From assembly GCA_964030475.1 (NCBI GenBank), contig CAXIPT010000003.1:7950453-8014452 (forward strand): a stretch of DNA of 64,000 nt, in the 5' to 3' direction. Position numbers and translations under genes: made by a program. Numbering within the stretch: the first letter of the stretch is position 1; each line of letters starts with the position of its first letter. Below are positions 33,300 through 44,562 of this stretch, in pieces. The notes beneath the pieces are model-generated. The model made no database searches. It had not been told where the DNA came from and worked only from the letters and a program-made list of their open reading frames with translations. The stretch comes from Tethya wilhelma. Lineage: Eukaryota > Porifera > Demospongiae > Tethyida > Tethyidae.

Positions 33300-36076
33300 T
33301 TGCTGTTATATCATTTTCAACAAACAGAATCATTAAGTGTTCAAGTCTCTCTTAGCTCATTGTTGATCGTAGCTTAGTCTTCACAATTTGTAAGTTTACT
33401 AAAACTCCTCTCACAGGATGCAGTTGTTACTGGAAGAGTGACAAATGGTAGAGTTGGTAAAGTTCTCCATACACTCTATAAGGCCAGTTGAATGTAAAAC
33501 TTCAAGGACATCCAGCACAGTTTTACAGGATTGTAGGCAATCTCTCCTTCAGTCTTCAGTGCTGGTCCATTCAACTTATAAAAACAGCTAGTTTTACTAT
33601 CAGATTCTTGCTACTCACCTCGCTTGAGTAGTTTCTCAGGCTGAAGATAGCTAACACATCCTGGGTCTCTTGGGAAAACCGTTGTTGGATTTGTTCAATC
33701 ATGACATCTAGAACTTCATAGAAAAATTCTGTTAAGTTTACTTTCAACAGTTTCGTGATGATGTTCAGTGTGCTACATCTCATCAATTAAGACATTGAGA
33801 GACTCGTTTTCTCCGTGCAGACAACATTGTAGGAATATTAACACCTAATGATTCTGCAAGAGATAATATTATGGAATATTCGCACACTGTGTGAAACTTC
33901 TCCTCACTCCTATATTTTCTTAAGACTTCAAGTATGGCATTCACAGAAGAAATTGCTGCTCCAAGATCAATTTGTTTTGATTGGAGATACAGGCTGACAA
34001 CATTAGTATGCTGAAGAAGTTCTTTCAATACAACCATAGCCAACAGAAATTCAAAGCCTTAAATCTAGTGCAACAAGCCTCTAGCATCAGCAGCAGTCTT
34101 TGCTTTCGATGTTTCATTTTCAATAGAGTTAAAAGTTTCACAACCACTTGTAAATTTGCCCTTACTGCCCGAACAGCTTCAAATCGGCATGACCATGAAC
34201 CTAGTATCACAAAGCTTCTTGATGGTGAGCTTCCTACTGGTAGCACTATCATCATTACTACCATGAGCTTCATCATCGTCAGATGCTTCAAACTCATGCT
34301 GTATGGTTACAAACACATGGTGTAGGTAGTTACTTTGGCGAACAAAACAATACGATTCAAGAGTTCCAAAGAAACTTCTAGCAGTTTTGTTTTGCTTTGT
34401 TGCATCCACTAGCACTAAATTAAGGCAGTGTGCAGTACAGCGCACATAAAGAACCTTTGATGATTCTAGTTTCACTTTAAGACCATTATATACACCACTC
34501 ATATTGCTGGCCCCATCATAGCACTGGCCTTTTACATTAGACAGGTTTAGACCATTACTTGCTAACCAGTCCTTTAGAATTGTGAAGAGGGTCTGGGCAT
34601 CCGTTTTTGATGCAACTTTTAAACTCAATAGACGTTCTTGGATGATTTCTTGAGAATCCACATATCTAACCATAATTGAAGCCTGCTCTTTTCCACACAC
34701 ATATGTGGTTTCATCCATCATAACTGTGAAAATTCTGGCCTCTTTGACATCTTCAACAATTGAATCCAGCACAAGATCTCCCATAGAAAGAATAAGATCA
34801 TTTTGTGCGGTGTTTGAAAGGTATGTACAGTTTCTAACTCTTCAGCAAATACAGGGTCCCAACGGCTTAATAAATCAACAATCTCCAAAATATATTTTTT
34901 TCATTATGGCCTCTGAATGGCATTCCACACTTTGCTAGAGTCTTTGCTACGTCTACCAATCGTGCAAGGTATTGTCTATTCCTTTCAATCTCCTATTGTC
35001 TTCTTGAGATTGTCTCTTCACGGCCTTTGTCTGAAGGAAATGTTCACGAGCACATTCTGCATACTTATGCTGAGCACTCTTGTAATAAATCTTGATTTTA
35101 TCTAGTGCTTTTTTTCCAATTGCAAATGCCAATACTTATCCAGTTGGGTTCATTAATTTTCGATCCCGGAGTTCACTCTCAAACAGCCGACAAGGAAAAC
35201 AATACATTCTGTCCTTTTCTTGTGAGTACCTTTAGCTTCTACTACATCATACCAAGATGGATTGAACGACAAATTGCCATTGCTGAATTTCCTCTTAGGA
35301 AAAAATTAGTCTCGCGTCCCCGCGGGCCAGACATCTGAGAGAGGGGGAAAGGAAGTCTGGTAAAAGTGGCCCAGTTTTCGTGTGCAATCGGAATTTCATT
35401 AGCGTGACGTAAGGTCATGCTGTCACGTGAAAAAAAAAGGCTTTGCCAGAAGACTTTAGTTTAGCTGAAGCTTTCTTCTTAGTGTACTCCAGTGTGAAGT
35501 AATAATGAGTTTGAGCCATCCAAACAGTGAACGTTCAGTCTTACAAAGCTTACCGACATGGATTGTTCTTGGATGATTAGACAGCGCTACAGCTACGGTC
35601 TCACATGACAATGTTGGTTGATTTCAAATTTGCCAGGAAATTTTACCTCATTAAGTTTGAATCTACAAAATACTGAAATCTGTTGATGTCCAAGAGGGGG
35701 GGGGGGGAGGAAAGGACATCTGGTAAAAGTGGCCCAGTTTTCGTTTGCAATCGCGGAATGTTGTGACCTCCATCTGGCCCACGAGACTAAACTGCAATTA
35801 CGTGGTTGAGTGGGGCCCTTGTTAACTATCTCCATTTTGGCAGCCATGTTTCCAAATGGGGGGACAGGAAGATCATCTGGTAAGCTACTAATAATTATTA
35901 CTACAGTGTGTCACAGTAGCCTGACCTGCAGAATCCTGTCCTGATTGCTCATCAATGTAATCATGAGACGACACAGGCAGTGGATTCAGATCCAGATCGA
36001 GAGAGCTAATCTGTTGAATCTCTTCCCGTTCTCGCTGCTTATTTGGAGCGCGAGCGAAGTATTTTCTAATGTCCAT
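33300..36076 (-). pseudogene. hAT transposase pseudogene A (TTF-finger/ZMYM1-like, DUF4371 type)
   Basis: Minus-strand remnants in correct order. The N-terminus MDIRKYFARAP (36076 down to 35888) is followed after an insertion by CFPCRLFESELR, a TTF-type zinc-finger motif (about 35190). Next come RQYLARLVDVAKTLAKCG and PFRGHNE (about 34915-34980), then a long open stretch 34784-34179 with FTVMMDETT, GQCYDGASNMSG and CTAHCLNLVLVDA. The LQSKQIDLGAA region (33783-34043) and finally the dimerisation segment LPVTTASCERSFSKL (about 33390-33430) follow. The SCERSFS block is the hAT C-terminal hallmark. At least four frameshifts and several stops break the frame, so it is dead. No intron model is needed. 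A MITE (35307-35793) splits the 5' part. Confidence 0.85.
35307..35793. mobile_element. Inverted-repeat element inserted in hAT pseudogene A
   Basis: Left end TTAGTCTCGCGTCCCCGCGG plus GCCAGAC; the inverted right end is TTTAGTCTCGTGGGCCAGAT. Internally it repeats CTGGTAAAAGTGGCCCAGTT twice (about 35358 and 35719). It separates the MDIRKYF start from the zinc-finger part of the hAT frame. Confidence 0.65.
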
Positions 36077-36260
36077 ACTCTATCTAGATTCTACGCTCGA
36101 CAACTCTGTGACCTTTGTTCATGTTGTATTTTAATAGACCTGACACGTGTTTTTACGTAGCCATGACGTGACTTCAGAACTCAATCCAATGCAATGGGTT
36201 ATGCCCACTTCACGATCGACCTTGGTGGGGCGTGCGCCCTGCCGTGCCCCCTTGTACAAG

Positions 36261-36456
36261 TACAACTGGCAATCGCTCAGTACTTGCATCCACCCAAACG
36301 GTGAAATTAATGCTTGACTCATTAATATGGCATCATCAGTGATGACCTTTACCAACTTTTGACAATTTTCATTTTTAGAGCACTAAAATCTGTTGACTGT
36401 CATCTTGACGGCAGCTGTGGGTGCAAGTATAGGGTGAATGGCAATTGCCACCCCTT
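36261..36456. mobile_element. Diverged relative of the GGTCAA MITE
   Basis: Ends with ACTGGCAATCGCTCAGTACT plus TGCATCC and, inverted, TGGCAATTGCCATTCACCC plus TACTTGCACC. These match the ends of the 29433 and 49357 elements with substitutions. Confidence 0.55.
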
Positions 36457-36599
36457 GAAGTATAGTCTCATTCCCAGACCCATAGTTATGTTGTCAGTGA
36501 TGGAAATATTCTTTGATATGCACTTTTATTTGCTGATTCAGCAGAAATGACAAGTCATATGACTCATGGTTATAGCAAAAACAATATAACATGCTTGCA

Positions 36600-36885
36600 A
36601 CATGAATTTGGCCATGACCTTGTGACCGCACCAAAAAATTCCCAGTGACCATGGTTGAATTCGATTAGCTCAAGCTTTAGCTATGTTGTCATGATAGTGA
36701 TTGTATCACGTGAGCAAGCAATTGACCTTTGTACCTTTGTGCAGACCAGACAACAGGATCATACTTTTGGGATGATGAAACTATCTTTGAATTGATTCTT
36801 ACTTTTTGGGGGGTTGAACTCTACCAAATTTTTCCAGTGACCTTTTCATCTTGTTGTGACCCCGGTTGCAGATCCAAATATAGAG
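36600..36885. repeat. Diverged relative of the element at 20549-21092
   Basis: Shares GCCATGACCTTGTGACC, CCAAAAAATTCCCAGTGACC and GGGGGGTTGAACTCT blocks with the interior of the 20549 element in the same order. Its ends are hard to define. Confidence 0.55.
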
Positions 36886-37130
36886 GTTAAGCACTGACGT
36901 CATGTAGCACGCGTAAACCTAGCGACCGTTGCTAAGACGCTGGTGTCAATTGATATTAATAGCCAGAGCAGTAATTGCTCAGATGGCTTCCTGTGCAAGC
37001 TCGGAAAGTTCCACTGCGCACAAAACGCGAACAGAACACTAACATAACCTTTGAACTCATCCTGGAGTATGAGAATAGACCTGTGGAATATTGATCAAGC
37101 TGTACTGAGTGCTAAAGAGGCTGGCTGGCC

Positions 37131-37300
37131 TTTTTTTTTTTTTTTTTTTTATTTATTATTTTTTTTAAAATTTTTTTTAAGCGCCCCTCCGGGTTTACCA
37201 CAATTGTGGCTAACGAGGGCCTGCAAATAGCCTAGGGCTAATGAACGCAGGTCCCCCGGGACCGACGGCTTTACATCCCCTCGGCCTGGGACAGAACTTA
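37131..37300 (-). mobile_element. Poly-A-tailed retroposon end (SINE or LINE 3' end)
   Basis: A T-run of about 20 followed by T-rich sequence (37131-37180) precedes about 120 bases that are clearly GC-richer than the surroundings (GCGCCCCTCCGGGTTTACCA; GGTCCCCCGGGACCGACGGC). On the minus strand this is a GC-rich body ending in a poly-A tail, as for a retroposed RNA. No reverse transcriptase is present, so it is either a SINE or a 5'-truncated LINE. Confidence 0.55.
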
Positions 37301-38840
37301 CTTAAAAGCTTCACGATTCACACTCCTATTATTTATTTGTTTCCATCAATGAAGATAGTAGTGTTATAGTAGAATTGTGTCATTTGTTGTGCACTCTGTA
37401 TAGTGTGTATCTACCAATCGGAGTAAGTATCGATAAGTGACTGTGTCACAGAGTTGCTATGTTTGCTTTTACTCAATCTGTATCGATCTGCAATCAAGCA
37501 CACACACACACGTACACACAGTCACACACATGTTACAAAATTATTTGGGACATGGATGCTTTTAGTAATCTGGGCAAAGCAGACAAATCTAGATGGCTGA
37601 GCCATTAAAGGTTTCTGTGTACCATCAGCTTACTTTCTCTTCTTATTGCTTTTGGTGCAGGAGAGGCATAATCAGGCAAGAGTGGGTCATTATAGACAAA
37701 AAGTGTTTGCTACAGACCAGTCTTTCCTTTCTACAGCTACTTTCCACCTTGTCTTTCACTTTAGATTTTCTGGAAAATGATAGAAATGCATCCCAGAGCC
37801 ACTAATGTATCTATTTGTAGCACTGCAGGCCTTGTCGATTTTAGTGGTACAACTGTCTTGACACTCGCTCACTATTGTTTTCAATACTTTTTTGACAATA
37901 ATTATTGAGCGTGAGTGTCACGTGTATACGTGACGTCATGTGGTGATAGAGTGACCATCCCTTGAACATCAACGCCTTAGCTATATGATAAACTTATACG
38001 AGTATGTGGTGATATAAACTATTCACTTTGAAAGTATTTAATGTTTAATTAAACATCTATGGAAGAAGTTAAGACAAAGTTTTGTCACTATTAGAGCCAG
38101 GTCTCAAGTAAAAATCAGTTGTCAAGCCTTGGCGCATGTAAAGCTTCTTCTTCTAGTTTGCCTCCATCCAGGGAGAGGTTCTGGATGCTGGTCAAGAGGG
38201 ATGTCACTGAGATTGAGTTTAATTCCAAATTCAAGACAACATGTGTGAGCAATCCCTATCTGCATAACTGAATCAGTCCTAGTGGCACTGGCAGCTGTAG
38301 CAGATTCAGTGGCAGTGGACTCACTGTGTTGAGTGAGATATTAACAGTGTAAACTGCAACTGATTCAGCTAGTAGACCCGCTGTGGTGCTGCAGACTGGC
38401 TTACAGGTAGGTGTGATAGCTGTATATAGATCCCTTGATGCCACGACTATGGTATACACCTAGGTTTGGGCGGGTATTATACACATGGTGTAACTTGACT
38501 GAGGTTTGCAGTGAAGTTTCTCTTGGAGAGTTTTTCTTTATTATGAGTTACTACTCCAATAGTATATTTGAATCATGCCTGACAATATTTGTCCATGAGT
38601 GTAACATATTCCTGGGTTAACAATATCAAAAAAGATTGTGTTGCGATTGTTGTCATGTGTTTGCATTGAGACATACCAGTAAAAATTCTGAAGTGCAATT
38701 AATGGAAATATGTGACACCATAAATCAGGAAATTTTTGTAGTTGAAAACTTTTCGTAGTTAGCACAGACTACGAAAATTGAACATATGAAATATTTTCAA
38801 CTCCTAAATTTAAAACTACAAAATATTTCCCGTCTAATTT
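37301..38840. other. Unassigned DNA with a CA/CACA microsatellite
   Basis: CACACACA-type repeat at 37498-37531. At 38745-38835 the text (CTACGAAAATTGAAC; AAATTTAAAACTACAAAATA) resembles the interior of the 11199 MITE, just before a DDE transposase remnant. No gene recognised. Confidence 0.45.
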
Positions 38841-38888
38841 TTACATGTGGAACTATCAGCTGTTCGAGCAAGTTCAGTGGTTTTTGTG

Positions 38889-40443
38889 ATGTCTATTCTC
38901 AACTACTTTAAGCCAATTTATGGCCTTTCTTACCCAAAAGGTTCATTGAGCACTCATGTACCCGCTCAAGCTATAGTCTCCGCCAACAAAGAAGTTGAAA
39001 AGGTGCTGAAAGAGACTGCTGCTAGGTCTCCAATAGCAAAGCAAAAGAGAGGAAAATACAAGTAAAATCAACATATCTTAATCAGTCACCGTCAAAATAC
39101 AGTACTACATAAAATATTTCACAATGAAAAATTTCACTGTACTTCGTGTGTGTATGCTTTCAGGTATACTCCAGCTGTCCGAGCAAAGATAGGGAAGCTA
39201 GTATGTGTGCCAACATGGTGTAGCAGCAGTAGCTAGACATTTCACCAGAAAGCTTGGCTATAATGTGAGTGAGAATACTGCACATTCCATACGAAAGCAG
39301 TATGAACAAAAAGTGATGGAGAAACGGGTTGCTAATGATGATGGTGATGTGAAGCTATTGCCGAGAAGAAACGTGGAAGATCTGTATTCCTTGGAGAAGC
39401 ACTCGACAAAAAAGTCCAAAGAGAGTCAGACAAGGAGGTGGAGTTGTCTCTGCAAGAATTGCAGTAGCAGCTGCTTAAGGGATTGTTATGTCTTGCAATT
39501 AGTCCTGGCTTGCTGAGTTTGGTGGAGATTTGGAGCTGAAGCAAGATTGGGCCTATTCACTTTTGAAGCAAATGAAGTTCGTGAAGCGAAAGGCAACTAC
39601 AGCTATGAGAAAAATGTCATCAACAACTGAAAGATGATTATCTTGGAGATGTTGTGGCAACCGTAAAAATGGAGGAGATACCAGCTGAGCTCATACTTAA
39701 CTGGGACCAAACCGGAGTCAAGATTGTTTCCTCCAGTACATGGTCCATGGATTGCCAAAAGAGTCAAAATTGTGGATGCCAATGACAAGCTTCCTCCCAA
39801 TCCAAGTAATATACAAAGGAAAGACAGATCGCTATAACTCCCGCTATCAATTTCCTTGCGAATGAGACATCACCCATTCGGCCGAACACTGGTCGAATGA
39901 AACCACGATGGTACAATACATCGAAACGATCATCATCCCTTATGTCAAAGCGACTAGGAGAAACTTTGAAGAAGACACCCCAGCACTAGTTGTGATGGAC
40001 AACTTCAAAGGTCAGATCACCCCTGCCATTACAGATATTCTAGAAGCTGGAAGCATCCATGTTTGCCTCCTTCCACCCAACACAACTGACCGCCTTCAAC
40101 CAATGGATCTATCAGCTAACAAGCCTGCAAAAGATTTTTTGAAGAAAAAATTTGAGAATGGTATGCTAGAGAGGTGATGACACAACTGAATGGAAGCGAG
40201 GAACTCGAACTGATTAACCTTGGCGTATCCAATATGAAAGAGCTGGGAGCAAGGTGGCTCATGGAGATGCATGGCCGAGTACTCTGCAAACAATCCTCGG
40301 ATTATAGGGAATGGCTTCAAACGATCAGGAATTATTGGTGCTCTCAATGGTGTTTCAGAAGATGACGAGGAGATTGACTTTGATGCCAGTGAAGATGAGG
40401 GGAGTGATTGTGATGCTAGTGAGAGTGCTTCCAACCAAAACTG
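38889..40443 (+). pseudogene. DDE transposase pseudogene 1 (pogo/Tigger/jerky type)
   Basis: Remnant of a cut-and-paste transposase. An N-terminal exon (SILNYFKPIYGLSYPKGSLS through KQKRGKYK, to about 39061) is followed by a short intron and then YTPAVRAKIGKL (about 39164), HGVAAVARHFTRKLGYNVSE, the first catalytic Asp in ELILNWDQTGVKI (about 39690), the second in VVMDNFKGQ (about 39990) and the third in DRLQPMDLSANKP (about 40090-40125). An acidic tail (DASEDEGSDCDASES) ends at 40443. All three catalytic Asp codons survive. Frameshifts at about 39190, 39380-39500, 39770 and 40175 and several stops disrupt it. Its sister is at 46420-47953, with the intron in the same place. Confidence 0.85.
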
Positions 40444-40619
40444 ACTGACATAGTTACTTGTATTGCATTAATCATTGATTCAGTTTCATAATTAACTTGT
40501 AGTAAGTAAATCAGTGTTAGCTATGAATAAGTATCAGGATGATAATACAAGTTCTTTAGTACATGATTGTATGATCACTTATTGGAGACTTGCTTTTTAG
40601 TCCAATGTTTCTTTAGTTT

Positions 40620-40890
40620 AGTTAGTACTTTACACTTTTCCTTAAAAAGCAGAGAACAAGGAATTTCATGCCCACCTTGTGGCAGATCAGCGGAATATCT
40701 CCTTGACTGTAATACCTCCACGCCTTAAAAACAGTGAACAAACCCGAGAGTTTACGAGGTAAATGTCCAATTACAAGTCCTTCCTTTTTCACAGCCACAG
40801 CATATCTATTGGCATGATTCTCTGGTTCTCTAACACAGACCAGCATCTCTCCAACTGCAGCACCTCAGATAGCTCTATAAATATGAAGGT
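40620..40890 (-). pseudogene. HIRAN-like domain fragment, with an in-frame TGA
   Basis: Minus-strand reading LVCVREPENHANRYAVAVKK, then GLVIGHLPRKLS, matches the core of HIRAN-type domains (REP-N-x-x-D/R-x-A-x-V and IGHLPR), which bind DNA 3' ends in HLTF/RAD5-like proteins. Upstream the frame continues as IYRAI, a TGA stop, then GAAVGEM. Only the domain is present and no partner exons were found. It lies about 180 bp past the DDE pseudogene in the opposite orientation and may be part of a mobile-element gene or a gene fragment. Confidence 0.6.
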
Positions 40891-40936
40891 CTTCGGAACT
40901 TTTCCATGTTATCTTTTGTGTTCACATGTTTAATTT

Positions 40937-41205
40937 TTAAGCCTCGGCGCGTGAGTATCACGTGCAGAGGATTACGTTTTGTGTGTGTGCATCTGTTACT
41001 AAATTATCTGAAGAATGGCAGCTCTAGAGACGAAATGGAAGGTACTTACATTCATTTATCGAGACTATATCTTGAAGTTTGATGTGTAGAATCTTGTAAA
41101 ATGCTTTAGTTTCTGGAATCTGAGGCTTTTGTGCTTCTTTGAGTGCTTAGCTTCAAAACCGCACTCATTGATCACGCCCCGTGCATAGTGTGCAGTATCT
41201 AGAGT
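40937..41205. repeat. Dispersed repeat, copy 2 (related to 20134-20400)
   Basis: Same ordered blocks as 20134-20400 (TAAGCCTCGGCG, GAGGATTACG, GGTACTTACATTCA, ACTCATTGATC, CGCCC). Confidence 0.55.
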
Positions 41206-42219
41206 GGATGTGGAGTGCTGGCCCAGTTTTCTTAGCTGCTTATAATTATCCAGGTAAGTAACTCAAGAGAGATATTACTAGCTTTGAGAACTATTATGCA
41301 TGATAGTACTGCATTGTTTAGTATAACTGTGTGAACTTTAGTATCACTGCATGCCAGCCTCAATCAGTTGCTGATGAGAGACCCTTGAAGAGGTGACCCT
41401 CATCTTCTCTATGACACACAACTGTGCCAGTACAGCCATTACTTCTGGAACATGAAGGTGGGCATCAAATGGAACACCCTGGCCTACACACTATAGCAGA
41501 ATATTTAGCTTGAGACAGTATTGACCTCAGCAGGTCTGTTTCATTTTCTTGTTTACCTGGAGTGCATGTCAGTATACATATACATTGCTACCCGGTACAT
41601 GTATGCTTACAGCAATTAACCCATACTATTATGATATTTGTAGCCTGTTTGCTGTTGAAGACATACCAGTCATAGAACATCCTTCAGACAACCAAGATGA
41701 TATTTTAACATGTACAGCTTCGTCAAGTACACTCTTGGGATGTAACGCTCTGCTGATTGCTCCATTTGATCATGTAAATTGTATTCAAAGATAACATACG
41801 TGTATAATGTCATGGATAAAGTGCAATGTACACTCCTGTATAGCAAATACACACAGTTAAGCATACCATCACTCCCAAGCTGAATTTGTACCGTATAGCT
41901 CTCTCATGCAGTCACACAATAATTATACGTACACTAAAGTTTACAGTATACAGGCCTAGGTACTTTCACATTGTCGTGTTTCATAAAAAAATAAAAAATA
42001 AAAAAAAAAATTAAAAAAAAAACTTTCAACAGTTGATGTATTTATTTTCATCATTGTGATACACTGCAGTACTTTTGTCAAGCTCTTCAAACACTCTATT
42101 CATTCCTTTTGGATCGGAGACTGTTGGTTACAAAATCTGGTGGTGCAACAATATACACTGTTACATCAAGATACAATTAAGTTAATACAATCTCATGTAC
42201 CTATTGCATGCACTGTATC
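41206..42219. other. Unassigned AT-rich DNA
   Basis: Contains an A-rich run (41985-42023). No coding region is supported; the short frame at 41549-41794 lacks recognisable motifs. Confidence 0.4.
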
Positions 42220-43880
42220 TTAATCACCAGCAACTTGCATATTCCTAGTAGTCATTTCTTTGTGGACGTCATTGCAAATTCCACGCACAGCTTTATCTGT
42301 AAGAGAAATATAGGCTAGGCATTGAACGGGGAGAGCATATGGCTTCTTGTTGCGTTCCTCTGGACTAATCACAACTAAAATATGGGTAGCAGGAGTACAT
42401 CTGTACTTCGTGACTTGTATGAGAAAGAACACAGCTTCATCCGAACAAAGTTTTCAGCAATATATCCAGGTTGCAATAGTTTGCCTTGTAAAGTAAAGCA
42501 GTTAACAATGAACTTCCTCCCACACCGACCAAGCTCTTCCACATCCCATGCTAACTGGAATGTATCTTTCTCTGGGGTCTTCCTTTCCCTTTGCTTCTCA
42601 GCATATTTTTCCCAGTGGCAGATCCAGAGGGGTTTCCGTAGTTTCCGTGGAAACCCCCTTTTGGCCAGACCAGCTTACAATTTTTTTGTACAAACAACAG
42701 AAAGCTAACTTATGGACTCTTACAAGTATAAAATACTTACTTTGAGAGCCTTGATAGAGAATTTAGGACAAGAAATATGAGCTAGAAAGCTTGGATACTT
42801 GAACAAAACAGCTAGCTAGTCAGCTCCTTAGCGCGATCAACGCTCGTTGTAAAGTGCAAAGTTCACGGAAGTGAAAAATGGGTGTGTTTTAGCAAAGTGG
42901 GCGTGGCTACCCTGACATTTTTCGCGCGCTTCGCACAGACTATTGTTAGAAACCCCCTTTCTAGATCCGCCACTGTTTCAGATGACTTTTGAAGACCTGA
43001 AAGAAAAGTCAACCTGAATAAATATTATGTTGTTACACTAGTAATGAGATGGTTTTACTAACGGTTGGAAATGAATTCCACATCATCCTTAAACTGACTC
43101 TCCACCTTTCACAAACAATCTCACTGTAGTCAGTGTTCTCTTTTCCAAAATGATTCATACAGTTTCCGAGGCACCATCAGCAAGATCTACATCACCACTC
43201 GAACAGACTCACCAAGGCCGCTAACTAAATCAGCACCATCAACTTTAATCTACCACCAACTATTCAGGTGACAACTGTAAAATGTCAAAATACATTTTGC
43301 TATAAAGAACGTAGACACTATGGTCTTCACTTTGTGTTGACTGTGTCTTCATTTGTGAACATTCTGTTTGCAATGAATGTGTCTCTTTACTGATGGTGTC
43401 AGTTTGAGTGCCTATTGTAGAGGAGTGATGAAAGTAGAGTAATCTCAGCAGTTTTGGGATAAGAATATCGATACATTTAATACTATGTAGTATGTAGATA
43501 GATAATATATGAAATTTTATTATAATTAAAGAGAATAGACTCATCTGATCTAAGATGAGGTGTGTTTACTCCTAAATGAAGCTACAGCTCCCCATAAGTT
43601 TGATTCTATTGTGAAAAGGCCAGCTATCACCCTTTGAGTGGAAAAGAATAAACTCTACCAATTTCATTATCACTCAAACAATCAGTTTCAATCCTTAGAT
43701 GCTTGTAGGAACAACTGGTGATAAGCTCAGTGAGTTCTCAGGGTCTGTTTGTACCATGGAGAGTAGTCGACGTGTCGGGGTGGCATGCTGTACTTCTTCA
43801 CTGGCTGGTTCCACATTGGAATGCAGTGCTCTCAACGGGGATCTCTTCTTTCGAGAATTATCTGGTGTAAGGAGCATTGG
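42220..43880 (-). pseudogene. Unrecognised broken minus-strand gene (possible transposon protein)
   Basis: Three coding-like stretches on the minus strand. 43877-43695 starts MLLTPDNSRKKRSPLRALHS. 43430-43270 has GTQTDTISKETHSLQTECSQ, a TQTD/TQTE linker seen in some THAP/DDE proteins. 42600-42430 (FQLAWDVEELGRCGRKFIVN, then CFTLQGKLLQPGY) runs, after a frame change near 42425, into 42420-42222 (PYALPVQCLAYISLTDKAVR, then NMQVAG). The composition looks protein-coding but I do not recognise the family. A hAT-like MITE (42613-42975) interrupts it. The connection between the pieces is inferred. Confidence 0.35.
42613..42975. mobile_element. hAT-like MITE (CAGTGGCAGATCCAG ends)
   Basis: Left end CAGTGGCAGATCCAGAGGGG and inverted right end CAGTGGCGGATCTAGAAAGG match closely. 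G-runs sit inside both ends, and there is no transposase. Confidence 0.75.
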
Positions 43881-43989
43881 GCTACCTCTTGGGCACTTCG
43901 TATGTGCTTAAGCCAAATAATACAAGCACCAACCGAGAATTGTTCCAAAATGTTCCAATAAGAGTGAAAACATTAATCATAATTATGAA

Positions 43990-44476
43990 GTTAATCACAT
44001 GATCTAATGACACTTGTCGAACCTCCTCTGGGATCTGGTGTTGTCTTGTGGTGGAAAAGATCTACAAACTTATGGAAAGTACCAGCTGGAAAGAATGCAC
44101 AATATAGTTACAGAATAGCAGTTGTCCAGTTCATCACTGCTCTTGGAACATGGATTGAAGAATCTGTACTCAAGCACCTTTCTACACTTTAATTGCAGAT
44201 GAATTCACTGATGTAACCACTATTGATGAGTTAATTATCGATCTTCTGCCAACAGATAGAATATGGTGAACCAGTAAAACATTTCATACAAGTTATCCCA
44301 TTGAAGAGAGCCAACACTCAGAGCATTCACACTTTACTAGTGGAGGTTGTACAAAATAAGAGTATTTAGCTGAGCACACTGATTGGCATGGGGTTTGATG
44401 GTCCTGCCACTTTCCCTGGAAAAAAAATCAGGTGTTCAAGCCAAACTCAAAACCGTCCACCTCACACTACTAGCCT
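43990..44476 (+). pseudogene. hAT transposase pseudogene B, 5' portion (DUF4371/ZNF862-like)
   Basis: Broken plus-strand frames read FITALGTWIEESVLKHLSTL, IEYGEPVKHFIQVIPLKRAN and IGMGFDGPATFPGKK, followed by a GVQAKLK-like stretch in a shifted frame. These match the DUF4371/RNase H-like part of ZNF862-type hAT transposases. Reading stops at about 44476, where an inserted block begins; the same protein resumes at about 47954. Confidence 0.75.
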
Positions 44477-44562
44477 CGTACCCAGGGAGGGAGTCTGGTA
44501 CACACCGTTTGCACATGCACTTATTTACCCCAACTTTCTGGGGATTGGATATTTGCTTGCTA

